DNA of 64,000 bases from Oscillospiraceae bacterium. GTDB lineage: Bacteria; Bacillota; Clostridia; Oscillospirales; Ruminococcaceae. Of this stretch, positions 1 through 8,357 are shown in pieces. The notes beneath the pieces are model-generated. The model had not been told where the DNA came from. It did not search any database and saw only the letters and a list, made by a program, of their open reading frames with translations. A program made the position numbers and the translations under genes. The stretch lies in contig JAFTTH010000004.1 in assembly GCA_017466885.1 (NCBI GenBank), positions 45,385 to 109,384 on the forward strand, in the 5' to 3' direction. Numbering within the stretch: position 1 is the stretch's first letter; each line of letters begins with the position of its first letter.

Positions 1-1660
1 CAAAAAGAAGCCCGCCCTTCTCCACAAATTCTTCCAGAAGGGCAACGGTTCCGGAAAGGAGGGTCTCGCAGGCCGCAAGGATCACCACCGGGTAATCGCA
101 CTGTCCTACCGACAGAGAGCCCTCCCGGACGCCGCCCAGCTCGGCCATCAGCTGCTCATCACCCAGGTCAAAATCATAGTGATGGGCCAAAAGCCCCTCA
201 CAGAAGCCATTGAACCGGTCCGCCATCCGGTTGGCCGCGGCGGCATACTCATCTCCGAACAAGCTGTGATCCACCGGATCTGCACCCAGCCTGCCCCAAA
301 CGGTGGACTGGGGGTGGATGACCAAAATATCCCGTACTGCCTTTCCGGGGCGCATCACCGCACCGATCCGGGCAAAATAATCCTCCGACGGCTTATGTCT
401 GCGAAAAACACAGTTGTTATAATGAAAGGAAGGGGGATAATCCCGTTTCCGGCATCCCCGGAGGGAATAAAGGGCAAGATGCTGGGATCTGCGGTTGACC
501 CCCAGAACATACTGCCAGTCCCCGATCTGCTTTTGATCCTCATAGGTAAATTCCCATCCGGTCGCCGCATACATCTCCGAAAGGACCGTCTCTTTCCCCA
601 TTTGGTTGGCCACCGAGCTGCATTGCTTGACCGTCAAAGTTTCGTGGATATGGTTGCAGAGCATATCGATCCCCGGAACATCCTGATGCCGATAGTGGGG
701 CATCACCGCACCGCTGGAACGGCTTCCCCAGCCCCAGTCGCTCTCAAACAGAAAATGTCCGGTGAAGGCCAGCCCTTTCTCCGCACACCACCGGCTGATC
801 TGGGCAGAATAAGCCTCGGTAAACCGGCGGCTGACCGCATACCAGAAATCGTGGCGGGTCCGGAAGGACTCCTCCCCCTCAAAAAACATCCAGGGCAACC
901 GATCCGCGATGGAATAACCGAACATTCCGGAAAAGAGGGTTTCAAAATCCCCCGTCCAGGGAATCCAGCCGCGTCCCGAAAAAACATTGTTGGAATCGGC
1001 AATATTGGCCTCATCGGTAAAGATGCCGGGGACGGTCTTTCCAAACTCCCCGCCGACCCGGGCATAATAGGTTTCATAAACGTGGTCAAGAAAGGAGCGG
1101 ACCGTTGCGGGATTGAGGTTATCCGGCGCAGATTGGCCGTTGAACCAGTCGCATTTCGTTCCCAGCTCCACCCGGAAGACAAGGAGGATCTCCCCCTGGG
1201 CGGCCGCATATTCCTTTGCGGGAGAAAGAAGCCGAAGCTCCGAAATCGTCCCCTCCTCCATCCGGCAGGAGAATACCCGCAGGATCTCCCCTCCCGAAGC
1301 GCGGTCTGTCATTTCCAGCGTAACCGCCCGGGCACGAAACCGATCATCCGCCGTTACGCGGCCGCCGGCTGTTCCGGAGGGCCATTTATCCTCATCGTAA
1401 AGCCATGCCTCCATCCCGGTCCGGGAGGCGTGCTCTACCGTTTTTTCAATACATTCCAGCCACTCTTCCCCAAGATAGGGCGTTTCCAGCCCCTCCCGGG
1501 AGTGCATAAAGTAGCCGCCCATGCCACCGGCCTGAAGGGCATCGCTTTGGCGGCAAAGCTCCTCCGGCTCCAGTTTTCCGTTCCAGGACCAAAAAGGGAT
1601 GGAGCGGTATTCCACTCCGGGTTGCGCAAAGCTTTGCAGAATTTGTTCGAATTTATCCAA
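1..1660 (-). CDS. GH106-like (alpha-L-rhamnosidase type) glycosidase, 3' end cut by window edge
   Basis: The minus-strand frame from a TTG at 1660 stays open to the window edge (553 codons, no stop). An AGGAG lies nine bases before the TTG. The N-terminus reads PFWSWNGKLEPEEL, then GGMGGYFMHSREGLETPYL, and later SEMYAATGWEFTYEDQK, IGDWQYVLGVN and RGCRKRDYPPS. These are hallmarks of the GH106-like glycosidase family (Pfam Glyco_hydro_106), whose members remove alpha-L-rhamnose or similar sugars from plant or microbial polysaccharides. No signal peptide is seen, so it probably acts in the cytoplasm. It is transcribed away from the ceramidase-like gene at 1894, with a good promoter of its own at 1717-1745. 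The C-terminal part lies outside the window, so the exact substrate cannot be judged. Confidence 0.8.
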   Translation of the reverse strand, partial: MDKFEQILQSFAQPGVEYRSIPFWSWNGKLEPEELCRQSDALQAGGMGGYFMHSREGLETPYLGEEWLECIEKTVEHASRTGMEAWLYDEDKWPSGTAGGRVTADDRFRARAVTLEMTDRASGGEILRVFSCRMEEGTISELRLLSPAKEYAAAQGEILLVFRVELGTKCDWFNGQSAPDNLNPATVRSFLDHVYETYYARVGGEFGKTVPGIFTDEANIADSNNVFSGRGWIPWTGDFETLFSGMFGYSIADRLPWMFFEGEESFRTRHDFWYAVSRRFTEAYSAQISRWCAEKGLAFTGHFLFESDWGWGSRSSGAVMPHYRHQDVPGIDMLCNHIHETLTVKQCSSVANQMGKETVLSEMYAATGWEFTYEDQKQIGDWQYVLGVNRRSQHLALYSLRGCRKRDYPPSFHYNNCVFRRHKPSEDYFARIGAVMRPGKAVRDILVIHPQSTVWGRLGADPVDHSLFGDEYAAAANRMADRFNGFCEGLLAHHYDFDLGDEQLMAELGGVREGSLSVGQCDYPVVILAACETLLSGTVALLEEFVEKGGLLF

Positions 1661-1716
1661 GCTCCCCTTCTCCTTTCGCTGATAGGCGTTCGGTCTGCCT
1701 ATTTCTGCTCAAGTAT

Positions 1717-1745
1717 ACTATACCTTTTTTCCTTTCTGCTGACAA
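1717..1745 (-). promoter_or_regulatory. Promoter of the GH106-like gene
   Basis: On the minus strand TTGTCA (1740-1745), a 17-base spacer and TATAGT (1717-1722) form a sigma-A type promoter about 57 bases before the TTG start. Confidence 0.65.
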
Positions 1746-1755
1746 TGACGATCTT

Positions 1756-1822
1756 TGATATTTCCTGACGGATCATGATTCTCCATTCCCTGAAAGGGGT
1801 TAAAAAACTACCGGAAATATCA
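1756..1822. promoter_or_regulatory. Inverted repeat between divergent hydrolase genes
   Basis: TGATATTTCC at 1756-1765 is repeated exactly inverted as GGAAATATCA at 1813-1822, 47 bases apart, between the two divergent catabolic genes. It may be a two-site operator or activator site shared by both promoters. A TATAAT at about 1856 could serve the rightward gene. Confidence 0.4.
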
Positions 1823-1893
1823 TAAAATATCATGGAACGAACGGTCTTTCCAAAGTATAATAAAGGAGATTATAGAATGAAAGGGTCTTTTTT

Positions 1894-3210
1894 ATGCTCC
1901 AAGCCGGTTTTTTCCGAATTGACATCAGCCCCGAAAGGGGGATCCAAATGGCCGGATTCCCCGACGTGATCCGTCGCTGCACCGGGGTGCATGATCCTCT
2001 TTATGCCACCGCCGCCTGCCTTTCGGACGGAGATACCTCCCTGTGCATCCTCTCTTTGGATCTGCTTTGGTATCATAAAAAGCATATCGCCCGGATCCGT
2101 CGGATGATCGCAGAAAAAACAGCCATTCCTTTTGAAAATATTCTCATTTGCTGTACCCATACCCATTCAGGGCATCTGCACGCATCCTTTGCCGAGTTTA
2201 CCCCTGAGCAGCTTGCGGAAATGCCCTCCGAGGAGTACATTTCCGCCCTGGACGGACGAATCGCCGGGTGCGCCGTCTCTGCCTATGAAGCTCTTTGTCC
2301 CGCCCAGCTTGGCGAAGGAAGCATCCGCTGCGGGCTGGAGTCGGGGATTGGTGGAAACCGCCGGGATCCGGTAAACGGTGCGGTAGATCCGCTGCTGACC
2401 GCCCTTTCCTTCCGCCGGGAGGATGGCTCGGTGGCGGGCTGTGTGGTCCGGTATTCCCTTCATCCCAGCGCGATGCACGAGGATAACACCCTTGCCTCCG
2501 CCGACTACGTTGCCTGGTTGCGGGAAAAGCTGGAGACCGCTTACCCCGGCTGCAGGGTTCTGTTTTTGCTGGGCACCGCCGGCGATCAGAGCAACCGCCA
2601 CACCCGGGTATATCAGGGCTTTGCCGAACCGGAGCGGATGGGCAACATTTTAGGAGATGCCGCCTGTCAGCTTCTCTCGGGGCTGACTTACGCCGACGCC
2701 TCTCTGGCCACCGCCGGGAACGAGATCGACCTTACCCTTCGTTCCCTTCCCTCTGAGGAGGTCTGCCTTGCCCGGTGCCAGGCAACCCGAACCGAACTTG
2801 CCCGGCTGAAGGATGCCGAAGTGACCGGTGCAGAGCTCCGAAAAGCCGAGGTGGAAATGTTCGGTGCGGATTGCCTGCTGGGATATGTCCGGCAGATGGC
2901 CACTCCTGCCGGAGCAGAAAAGCTTCGGGCAGAGCTCCCTGCTGAGGTTACGGTATTCCGGATCGGTCAGACCTGCCTGGTGGGAACCCAGGGGGAGCTT
3001 TTTGTGGAGTTTGGACTCCGGCTCCGGGCAGAATCTCCCTTCCCCTCCACCCATATGGTCACCCTTGCGGGTGGCGGTCTGCCGGGGTACGTCTGTTCCC
3101 CTGCCGCCTACCGGGAGGGCGGCTATGAGGTTGGTTCTTCCCTTCTGTCCCCCGAGGCGGGCGATCAGATCGTGGAGGAGGCCCTCCGTCTGCTCAAAAC
3201 CCTTTCCTGA
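1894..3210 (+). CDS. Neutral/alkaline non-lysosomal ceramidase-like hydrolase
   Basis: The 438-residue protein begins LQAGFFRIDISPERGIQMAGF. This is the typical start of the neutral/alkaline ceramidase N-terminal domain family (PF04734), and it fixes the start at 1894. The metal-binding stretch CTHTHSGHLHA follows at about residues 87-97, and another conserved block, LFLLGTAGDQSNRH, lies near residue 226. True ceramidases are secreted and near 700 residues. This protein has no signal peptide and lacks the C-terminal domain, like many bacterial homologues of unknown substrate found in sugar-utilisation loci. It is divergent from a GH106-like glycosidase, so a role in breaking down glycolipids or acylated sugars is an inference. 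The ribosome site is only moderate (AAAGGG, eight bases away). Confidence 0.75.
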   Translation: MLQAGFFRIDISPERGIQMAGFPDVIRRCTGVHDPLYATAACLSDGDTSLCILSLDLLWYHKKHIARIRRMIAEKTAIPFENILICCTHTHSGHLHASFAEFTPEQLAEMPSEEYISALDGRIAGCAVSAYEALCPAQLGEGSIRCGLESGIGGNRRDPVNGAVDPLLTALSFRREDGSVAGCVVRYSLHPSAMHEDNTLASADYVAWLREKLETAYPGCRVLFLLGTAGDQSNRHTRVYQGFAEPERMGNILGDAACQLLSGLTYADASLATAGNEIDLTLRSLPSEEVCLARCQATRTELARLKDAEVTGAELRKAEVEMFGADCLLGYVRQMATPAGAEKLRAELPAEVTVFRIGQTCLVGTQGELFVEFGLRLRAESPFPSTHMVTLAGGGLPGYVCSPAAYREGGYEVGSSLLSPEAGDQIVEEALRLLKTLS

Positions 3211-3220
3211 CCCCATTTCT

Positions 3221-3250
3221 GCCGGTCCGGCACTGCTGACCGGCGGTTTT
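3221..3250 (+). terminator. Terminator after ceramidase-like gene
   Basis: GCCGGTC (3221-3227) pairs with GACCGGC (3238-3244) and is followed by a T-rich run. Confidence 0.7.
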
Positions 3251-3275
3251 TCTTTTGTTTCCGGAGGATTACCCA

Positions 3276-3304
3276 TTGATTTTTTTGCCGTTTCCCTGTA
3301 AAAT
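3276..3304 (+). promoter_or_regulatory. Promoter of rdgB-yhbY
   Basis: TTGATT (3276-3281), 17-base spacer, TAAAAT (3299-3304), ending 38 bases before the rdgB start. Confidence 0.6.
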
Positions 3305-3342
3305 ATAGAAAGACAAAAACGCTTCCCGAAAGGAATCCCTTT

Positions 3343-3939
3343 ATGAACCAGATCATACTTGCCTCCCAGAATAAAAAAAAGCTGGCCGAGCTTTCCCGGA
3401 TCCTTGCCCCTTTGGGCTTTTCGGTAATCACCCAGGATGAAGCCGGCATATCCGATGCCGCAGAGGAAACCGGCACCACCTTCGCGGAAAACGCCTACCT
3501 CAAGGCCGCCTTTGTGGCCGCACGGACAGGGAAAATCTGCGTGGCGGACGATTCCGGTCTTTGCGTGGATGCGCTGGGCGGTGAGCCGGGAGTCTACTCC
3601 GCCCGCTACTCGGGTGAACCGGTGGACGATGCCCGGAATATCCGGAAGCTACTGGGAGCTCTGGAGGGGATTCCGGAGGAGAAACGGACCGCCCATTTTG
3701 TCAGCGCGGTGTGTATGATCTTTCCGGACGGAAGCCGGATTGAAGCGGAAGGACGCTGCACCGGCCGGATCGGATTTGCCCCCCGGGGAACGGGCGGCTT
3801 TGGGTATGACCCCGTCTTCTTTATGGGGGAGCGAAGCCTTGCGGAGTTTACCCCTGCGGAAAAGGATGCCGTCAGCCACCGGGGAGCATCCCTGCGGAAG
3901 CTGGCCGAGCTGCTTGCCGAACGTGCCAAAGAAAACTGA
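3343..3939 (+). CDS. rdgB: XTP/dITP diphosphatase (HAM1/RdgB family)
   Basis: This 198-residue protein is the usual length for the family. It carries the signature N-terminal ASQNKKKLAE substrate-binding motif, the ADDSGLCVDALGGEPGVYSARYSG block (about residues 67-90) and the C-terminal SHRGASLRKL motif. The enzyme hydrolyses non-canonical purine nucleoside triphosphates such as XTP, ITP and dITP to monophosphates and pyrophosphate, which keeps deaminated bases out of DNA and RNA. It is cytoplasmic. It has its own promoter just upstream and is followed 33 bases later by the yhbY gene, so the two are probably cotranscribed up to the terminator at 4278-4340. Confidence 0.95.
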   Translation: MNQIILASQNKKKLAELSRILAPLGFSVITQDEAGISDAAEETGTTFAENAYLKAAFVAARTGKICVADDSGLCVDALGGEPGVYSARYSGEPVDDARNIRKLLGALEGIPEEKRTAHFVSAVCMIFPDGSRIEAEGRCTGRIGFAPRGTGGFGYDPVFFMGERSLAEFTPAEKDAVSHRGASLRKLAELLAERAKEN

Positions 3940-3972
3940 TATCATCCGCTTTGCGGAGGAATGGAGAAAATT

Positions 3973-4260
3973 ATGCTGACCAGTAAAGACCGTGCCGCTC
4001 TGCGGAAAATTGCCAATACCTATACCCCGGTGGTAATCATCGGAAAAGAAAGTGTGACCGAGGCCGTGGTCCGGGATGCGGAAAATGCCATTGCTGCCCG
4101 GGAATTGATCAAATGCAAGGTTCTGGAGAGTGCCGGCTGTTCTGCCCGGGATGCCGCTGATGCGCTGGCTGAGGCCGTGGGCGCGGATGTTGTTTCGGTG
4201 ATCGGGAGCAAGTTCGTTCTTTACCGCCGGAATGAGAAAAAACCGGTAATCACCTTCTAA
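3973..4260 (+). CDS. yhbY: YhbY-family (CRM domain) RNA-binding protein
   Basis: The 95-residue product starts LTSKDRAALRKIA and contains the GKESVTEAVVRDAENAI and ELIKCKVLE segments typical of the CRM/YhbY fold, an RNA-binding domain associated with ribosome assembly. A longer reading from an in-frame ATG at 3961 exists. The GGAGG at 3955-3959 would be only one base from that codon, whereas GGAG at 3963-3966 is well placed for the ATG at 3973, which also matches the family start. It lies in a two-gene operon with rdgB and ends just before a strong bidirectional terminator. Confidence 0.9.
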   Translation: MLTSKDRAALRKIANTYTPVVIIGKESVTEAVVRDAENAIAARELIKCKVLESAGCSARDAADALAEAVGADVVSVIGSKFVLYRRNEKKPVITF

Positions 4261-4277
4261 AAAGATTACTCATTGTA

Positions 4278-4340
4278 AAAAAAATAGCCCTGTTTGTCAG
4301 ACAGTATTTGACTTAATCTGACAAACAGGGCTATTTTTTT
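4278..4340. terminator. Bidirectional terminator between yhbY and htpG
   Basis: A perfect stem of about 24 pairs (4278-4301 with 4317-4340; core TAGCCCTGTTTGTCAGA) is flanked by A-runs and T-runs, so it can stop both converging transcripts. Confidence 0.9.
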
Positions 4341-4349
4341 GCAAAAAGG

Positions 4350-6251
4350 TTACTGAATCAGCTGGCAGATGGCATTGGAGAAGGCCACCGGATCTTCAAT
4401 GGGGAGGCCCTCGATCAGGAGTGCCTGATCGTAAAGGAGGGAGCAATAAATCCCGAACCGCTCCGAATCCTCTGCCTGGGCTTTTTTGAGAGCCGCAAAA
4501 ACGGGATGACCCTCATTGAGCTCCAGAATCCGCTCGGCGTGAACCTTATTTTCATTGGGCATGGCGTTAAGGACCTTCTCCATTTCAATGGAGATGGCGC
4601 CTTCGGTGGAAAGGCAGACCGGGTGGGTCTTGAGCCGCTTGGAGGCACGCACCTCCTTGACCTTTCCCGAGAGAGCCTCGGTAATGGCGGCATAGAGATT
4701 TTTGGTCTCCTCGGTGGGGACGGGAGCCTCCTCACCTTCGTTGGGATCGAAGCCGAGATCGTCCGAGGAGACGGAGCGGAACTCTTTTTCCTCATAGCTT
4801 CCCAGCATTTTGACCGCAAACTCATCGATTCGGTCGGTCAGGTAGAGGATCTCGTAGCCCTTCTCCTTAACGATCTCAGTCTGGGGCATCCGGTCCAGTT
4901 GGTCGGCATTTTCGCCGCAAACGTAATAGATATACTTCTGATCCTCTGCCATCCGGGCAACGTATTCCTTCAGAGTCACATATTTTTTCTCGGCAGAGGA
5001 GACAAACATCACCAAATCCTGGAGAAGCTCCTTATTGGCACCAAATCCGTCATAAAGGCCGTATTTGAGCTGGAGACCAAAGGCCTTAAAGAATTTCTCA
5101 TAAGCCTCCCGGTCATTTTCCAGAAGAGAAAGAAGCTCCGATTTGATCTTCTTCTCCAGCCGACCGGCAATCAGCTTCAGCTGACGGTCGTGCTGCAACA
5201 TCTCACGGGAGATATTCAGGGAAAGATCCTGGGAGTCCACCAAGCCCTTCACAAAGGAGAAATGGTCGGGCAGAAGGTCGGCACATTTATCCATAATCAG
5301 CACACCGCTGGCATACAGCTGGAGGCCTTTTTCGTATTCCTTGGAATAATAATCAAAGGGGGCGCGGGAGGGAATGAAAAGGAGAGCGTTATAGGTGGCG
5401 CTTCCCTCGGTGCTGCTGTAAATGGTGCGGAGGGGATCCTCAAAGTCACGGAACTTTTCCTTATAAAAGGCGTTATACTCCTCCTCGGTGACCTCGCTCT
5501 TCCGCTTCTTCCAAATGGGGATCATACTGTTGACCGTTTCAATCTCGGTAACCGTTTCGTATTCGGAGCCATCCTCCCCCTTGGGAACAGAATGCTCCAT
5601 CTCCATCCGGATGGGATAACGGATATAATCGGAATATTTCTTAATCAGTCCCTGCAGACGGTAGGGCTGGAGGAACTCGTCATAATTTTCCTCCTCGGTA
5701 TTATCCTTAATCTTGAGGATGATCTCGGTACCTACCGATTCTTTATCACAGGGGGTGACGGTATAGCCCTCCGCACCGGAGGATTTCCACTGCCAGCTTT
5801 CCTCCTCCCCCTGCTTCCGGGAACGGACGATCACCGTGCTGCTGACCATAAACGCCGCATAAAATCCGACACCGAACTGACCGATGATATCGATCTCCTC
5901 CCGGGGCTCATTTTCCTTCCGGAAGGCAAGGGAACCGCTCTTGGCGATCGTGCCGAGATTTTCGCAAAGCTCCTCCTTGCTCATACCGATTCCGTTATCG
6001 GTGATGGTCAGGGTGCGGGCATCCCGATCCGCCGCAATTTCAATATGAAGATCCTCCGCCGAAACAGTTCCCTGCTCATCGGTCAGGGCGAGGAAACGGA
6101 GCTTGTCCAGAGCATCGCTGGCGTTGGATACCAGCTCCCGGAGAAAAATCTCCTTATGGGTATAAATGGAATTGATCATCAGATCAAGAAGTCGTTTTGA
6201 CTCTGCTTTGAATTGACGAGATGACATAGTTGCCGCGCGGCTCAGCCGCAC
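4350..6251 (-). CDS. htpG: Molecular chaperone HtpG (bacterial Hsp90)
   Basis: This is a full-length Hsp90 of about 630 residues. The N-terminal GHKL ATPase shows [22 protein letters not shown] and [13 protein letters not shown], and the middle domain contains [10 protein letters not shown]. It is a cytosolic ATP-dependent chaperone. The chosen GTG start at 6251 has a strong AGGAGG five bases upstream. The family usually begins at SSRQF, and an ATG there (6227) has no ribosome site, so eight extra residues (RLSRAAT after the start) are probably real. A short GC-rich palindrome (GCGGCTGAGCCGC) sits across these first codons. The gene is controlled by a perfect CIRCE element overlapping its start of transcription. 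Confidence 0.96.
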
Positions 6252-6276
6252 GATCCCTCCTTTTGCAAAAACGAAA

Positions 6277-6303
6277 TTAGCACTCGCATCTTTCGAGTGC
6301 TAA
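6277..6303. promoter_or_regulatory. CIRCE operator (HrcA repressor site) upstream of htpG
   Basis: The sequence is exactly TTAGCACTC-N9-GAGTGCTAA, the full consensus for the HrcA heat-shock repressor. It begins three bases after the -10 box of the htpG promoter, so bound HrcA would block initiation. Confidence 0.95.
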
Positions 6304-6306
6304 TCT

Positions 6307-6335
6307 ATGATACTCCATATTCAGGGAAAAATCAA
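6307..6335 (-). promoter_or_regulatory. htpG promoter
   Basis: On the minus strand TTGATT (6330-6335), 17 bases and TATCAT (6307-6312) lie immediately upstream of the CIRCE element. Confidence 0.8.
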
Positions 6336-6357
6336 GGATTTATTTGTAAATATTCTA

Positions 6358-7212
6358 TTACACCCGTTCCCGGTTTTTCCGGAGAAGCAAAACGACGGTC
6401 ATCAGCAGAAATGCGATGCAATCCTTCCACACCGCCCCGATATACGCCCCCGCAAGACTTTCCGCCACCCCCAGAAGCAAACCGCCTCCCATTGCCCCGG
6501 GGATCGAACCGATTCCGCCCACCACCGCGCCGCAAAAGGCCTTCAGCCCGGCTGATGCGCCCATCAGCGGCGTGACGGTATACATAGCGCCGTAAAGAAC
6601 TCCCGCCGCACCGGCCAGCGCAGAGCCGAGAAAAAATGCCATTCTTCTGACCCGATCCTCCCGGATGCCGCAAAGTGCCGCTCCAAGGGGGTCGGATGCC
6701 ACCGCCCGCATAGCGCGCCCCGCCGGTGTATATTTCAAAAAGAGGGAAAGCCCCCCGCAGATCAAAATTGCCACCAGGGCGGCCACCAGCTTTTGTCCCG
6801 AAAAGAGGAAGGGCCCCAGCCGGAAGGTCGGCAGATGGAACCGGGCCGGGTAGCCCATAGGGTCAGCCGAGAAGATCAGCATACATCCATACTGCAGAAT
6901 CAGGGATGCCCCCAACGCCGATACCATCGCTGCCAGGGGAGGCGCATTTCGGAGAGGATAATAAGCGCACCGTTCCAGCAGGATTCCCAAAAGTCCGGCC
7001 GCAATCATCGCCGCCAGAATTGAGCCGGGGAAGCCCGTCCCCAAATGGCGGGCCGCCAGCAGACCGGCATAGCTTCCCACCATCATCACCTCGCCGTGGG
7101 CAAAGTTGATCAGCTTCATCACCCCGAAAACCAGGGAATATCCCAGCGCGATCAATCCATATACCGCCCCCAGCTGCAGTCCGTTGACCAGTTGGGTTAC
7201 CAGCTCCTCCAA
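6358..7212 (-). CDS. livH: Branched-chain amino acid-type ABC transporter permease (LivH-like)
   Basis: The 284-residue membrane protein has about eight hydrophobic segments and opens with NGLQLGAVYGLIALGYSLVFGVMKLINFAHGEVMMVGSY, the characteristic N-terminus of LivH permeases. LivH forms a heterodimeric channel with LivM and is powered by LivG and LivF. Here it directly follows the binding-protein gene livK (14 bases apart), but livM, livG and livF are not beside it: the next gene is htpG. It must either borrow partners encoded elsewhere or be a remnant of a larger operon. The frame is intact, which argues for function. The substrate could be a branched-chain amino acid, an amide or urea. 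Confidence 0.85.
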   Translation of the reverse strand: MEELVTQLVNGLQLGAVYGLIALGYSLVFGVMKLINFAHGEVMMVGSYAGLLAARHLGTGFPGSILAAMIAAGLLGILLERCAYYPLRNAPPLAAMVSALGASLILQYGCMLIFSADPMGYPARFHLPTFRLGPFLFSGQKLVAALVAILICGGLSLFLKYTPAGRAMRAVASDPLGAALCGIREDRVRRMAFFLGSALAGAAGVLYGAMYTVTPLMGASAGLKAFCGAVVGGIGSIPGAMGGGLLLGVAESLAGAYIGAVWKDCIAFLLMTVVLLLRKNRERV

Positions 7213-7226
7213 TCTCCTTCTCCCCT

Positions 7227-8324
7227 TCAGATCACCGTTTCCCGCTCTCCCCGGCAGATCCGGATCAACCGCACCTGTTTTTTTGCATTATGCTCCCCAT
7301 CGATGGAAAAGGAGCCTCCCACCCCCCGAAACTCTCTGCTCTTTTCCAGCAGATCACGGATCGCCCCGGGGGTCTGTCCCCCCTCCTCCACCGCCGACAG
7401 AAGCCAGTTGGCCGCATCGTACCCCAAAATGGCATACGCGCCGGGGACATAGCCGAAAGCCGTCTCAAACCGCCGGGCAAAGCTGGCCGTTTCTTCCCCC
7501 TCCGGGGCACAATGGTTGGTATAATAGATCCCGTCCAGCTGCGCAGGGTCGGGGATGATCCGGGATAAAAAGGGGGAGTCAAAGGCATCTCCGCTGAGGA
7601 ACGCCGCGTCGATTCCCAATTGTCTTGCCTGGCGGATCAAAAGCCCCGCCTCGGCATAATACCCCGGAAGATAAATGCAATCGTACTGATACCGGGAAAG
7701 TCCGGTCAAGAGGGCGGTAAAATCCGCATCGGTGGCGGTATAATATTCCGTCCCGGCAATCCTCCCTCCCCCGGCCTGAAAGGACCGGGCAAAGGCGCGG
7801 CTGATCCCCCGGCTGTAATCGCTCCCGCTATCCACCAGCAGAACCGCCCGGCAAAAGCCCAGCCTCCGGGCATATTCACCCATTGCGCTCCCCTGGGCCG
7901 AATCGGTATAACAGATCCGAAAAAACCAATCCCCCGAATCCCCTTCCCCGATGGAATCGGCCGTCGCGGTGGGAGAGATCAGCGGAATGTCCGGCCCGGC
8001 CGCCAGCGCCGCCTTCACCCCGGTGGAGGTGGTGGGGCCGATGATCCCGCAAACGCCCTCCGACTGCAGCCGAAGCGCTCCCAAAGCCGCCTCACCGCTT
8101 TGGGAGCGGGTATCTGCCGTCCGGATGCAGACGGTCTTTCCCCGGACACCGCCATTCTCATTCCACTCGGCCACCGCCAGCCGCACACCGTCCAGGCAGG
8201 CCCGTCCGTATGCTGAAAGGGGGCCCGAAAGCTCGGCAACCACCCCAATCCGAAGCTCCTCCTTCGGGGCGGCGCATCCTCCAAAAAGGATCAGCACCGC
8301 CGCCGTCAGCGCGCACCACCTCAA
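7227..8324 (-). CDS. livK: Branched-chain amino acid-type ABC transporter substrate-binding lipoprotein (LivK-like)
   Basis: The 365-residue protein has a short signal ending in a lipobox-like LILFGGCAAP, then the type I periplasmic-binding fold beginning LRIGVVAELSGPLSAYGRACLDGVRLAVAEWN, with IGPTTSTGVKAAL in the first lobe. It would be anchored outside the membrane by its N-terminal cysteine and deliver ligand to the LivH permease encoded next. The start is TTG at 8324, preceded by a GGGGAGGGG ribosome site. The gap to the upstream deacetylase gene is only 33 bases with no terminator, so all three are probably one transcript. The residues do not reveal the ligand. Confidence 0.85.
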   Translation of the reverse strand: MRWCALTAAVLILFGGCAAPKEELRIGVVAELSGPLSAYGRACLDGVRLAVAEWNENGGVRGKTVCIRTADTRSQSGEAALGALRLQSEGVCGIIGPTTSTGVKAALAAGPDIPLISPTATADSIGEGDSGDWFFRICYTDSAQGSAMGEYARRLGFCRAVLLVDSGSDYSRGISRAFARSFQAGGGRIAGTEYYTATDADFTALLTGLSRYQYDCIYLPGYYAEAGLLIRQARQLGIDAAFLSGDAFDSPFLSRIIPDPAQLDGIYYTNHCAPEGEETASFARRFETAFGYVPGAYAILGYDAANWLLSAVEEGGQTPGAIRDLLEKSREFRGVGGSFSIDGEHNAKKQVRLIRICRGERETVI

Positions 8325-8357
8325 ATGTCCCCTCCCCTTTCCCTTAACCCTTTTATG

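Noticed and set aside
179..1768. A 529-codon open frame on the plus strand
   Set aside because: It is the antisense of the GH106-like gene, whose minus-strand translation matches a known family.
1877..1996. A 39-codon frame starting just before the ceramidase-like gene
   Set aside because: It has a good ribosome site, but it overlaps the real gene in another frame and encodes no recognisable peptide; it may at most influence translation.
4506..6200. A 564-codon open frame on the plus strand
   Set aside because: It lies opposite htpG; the Hsp90 motifs on the minus strand are unambiguous.
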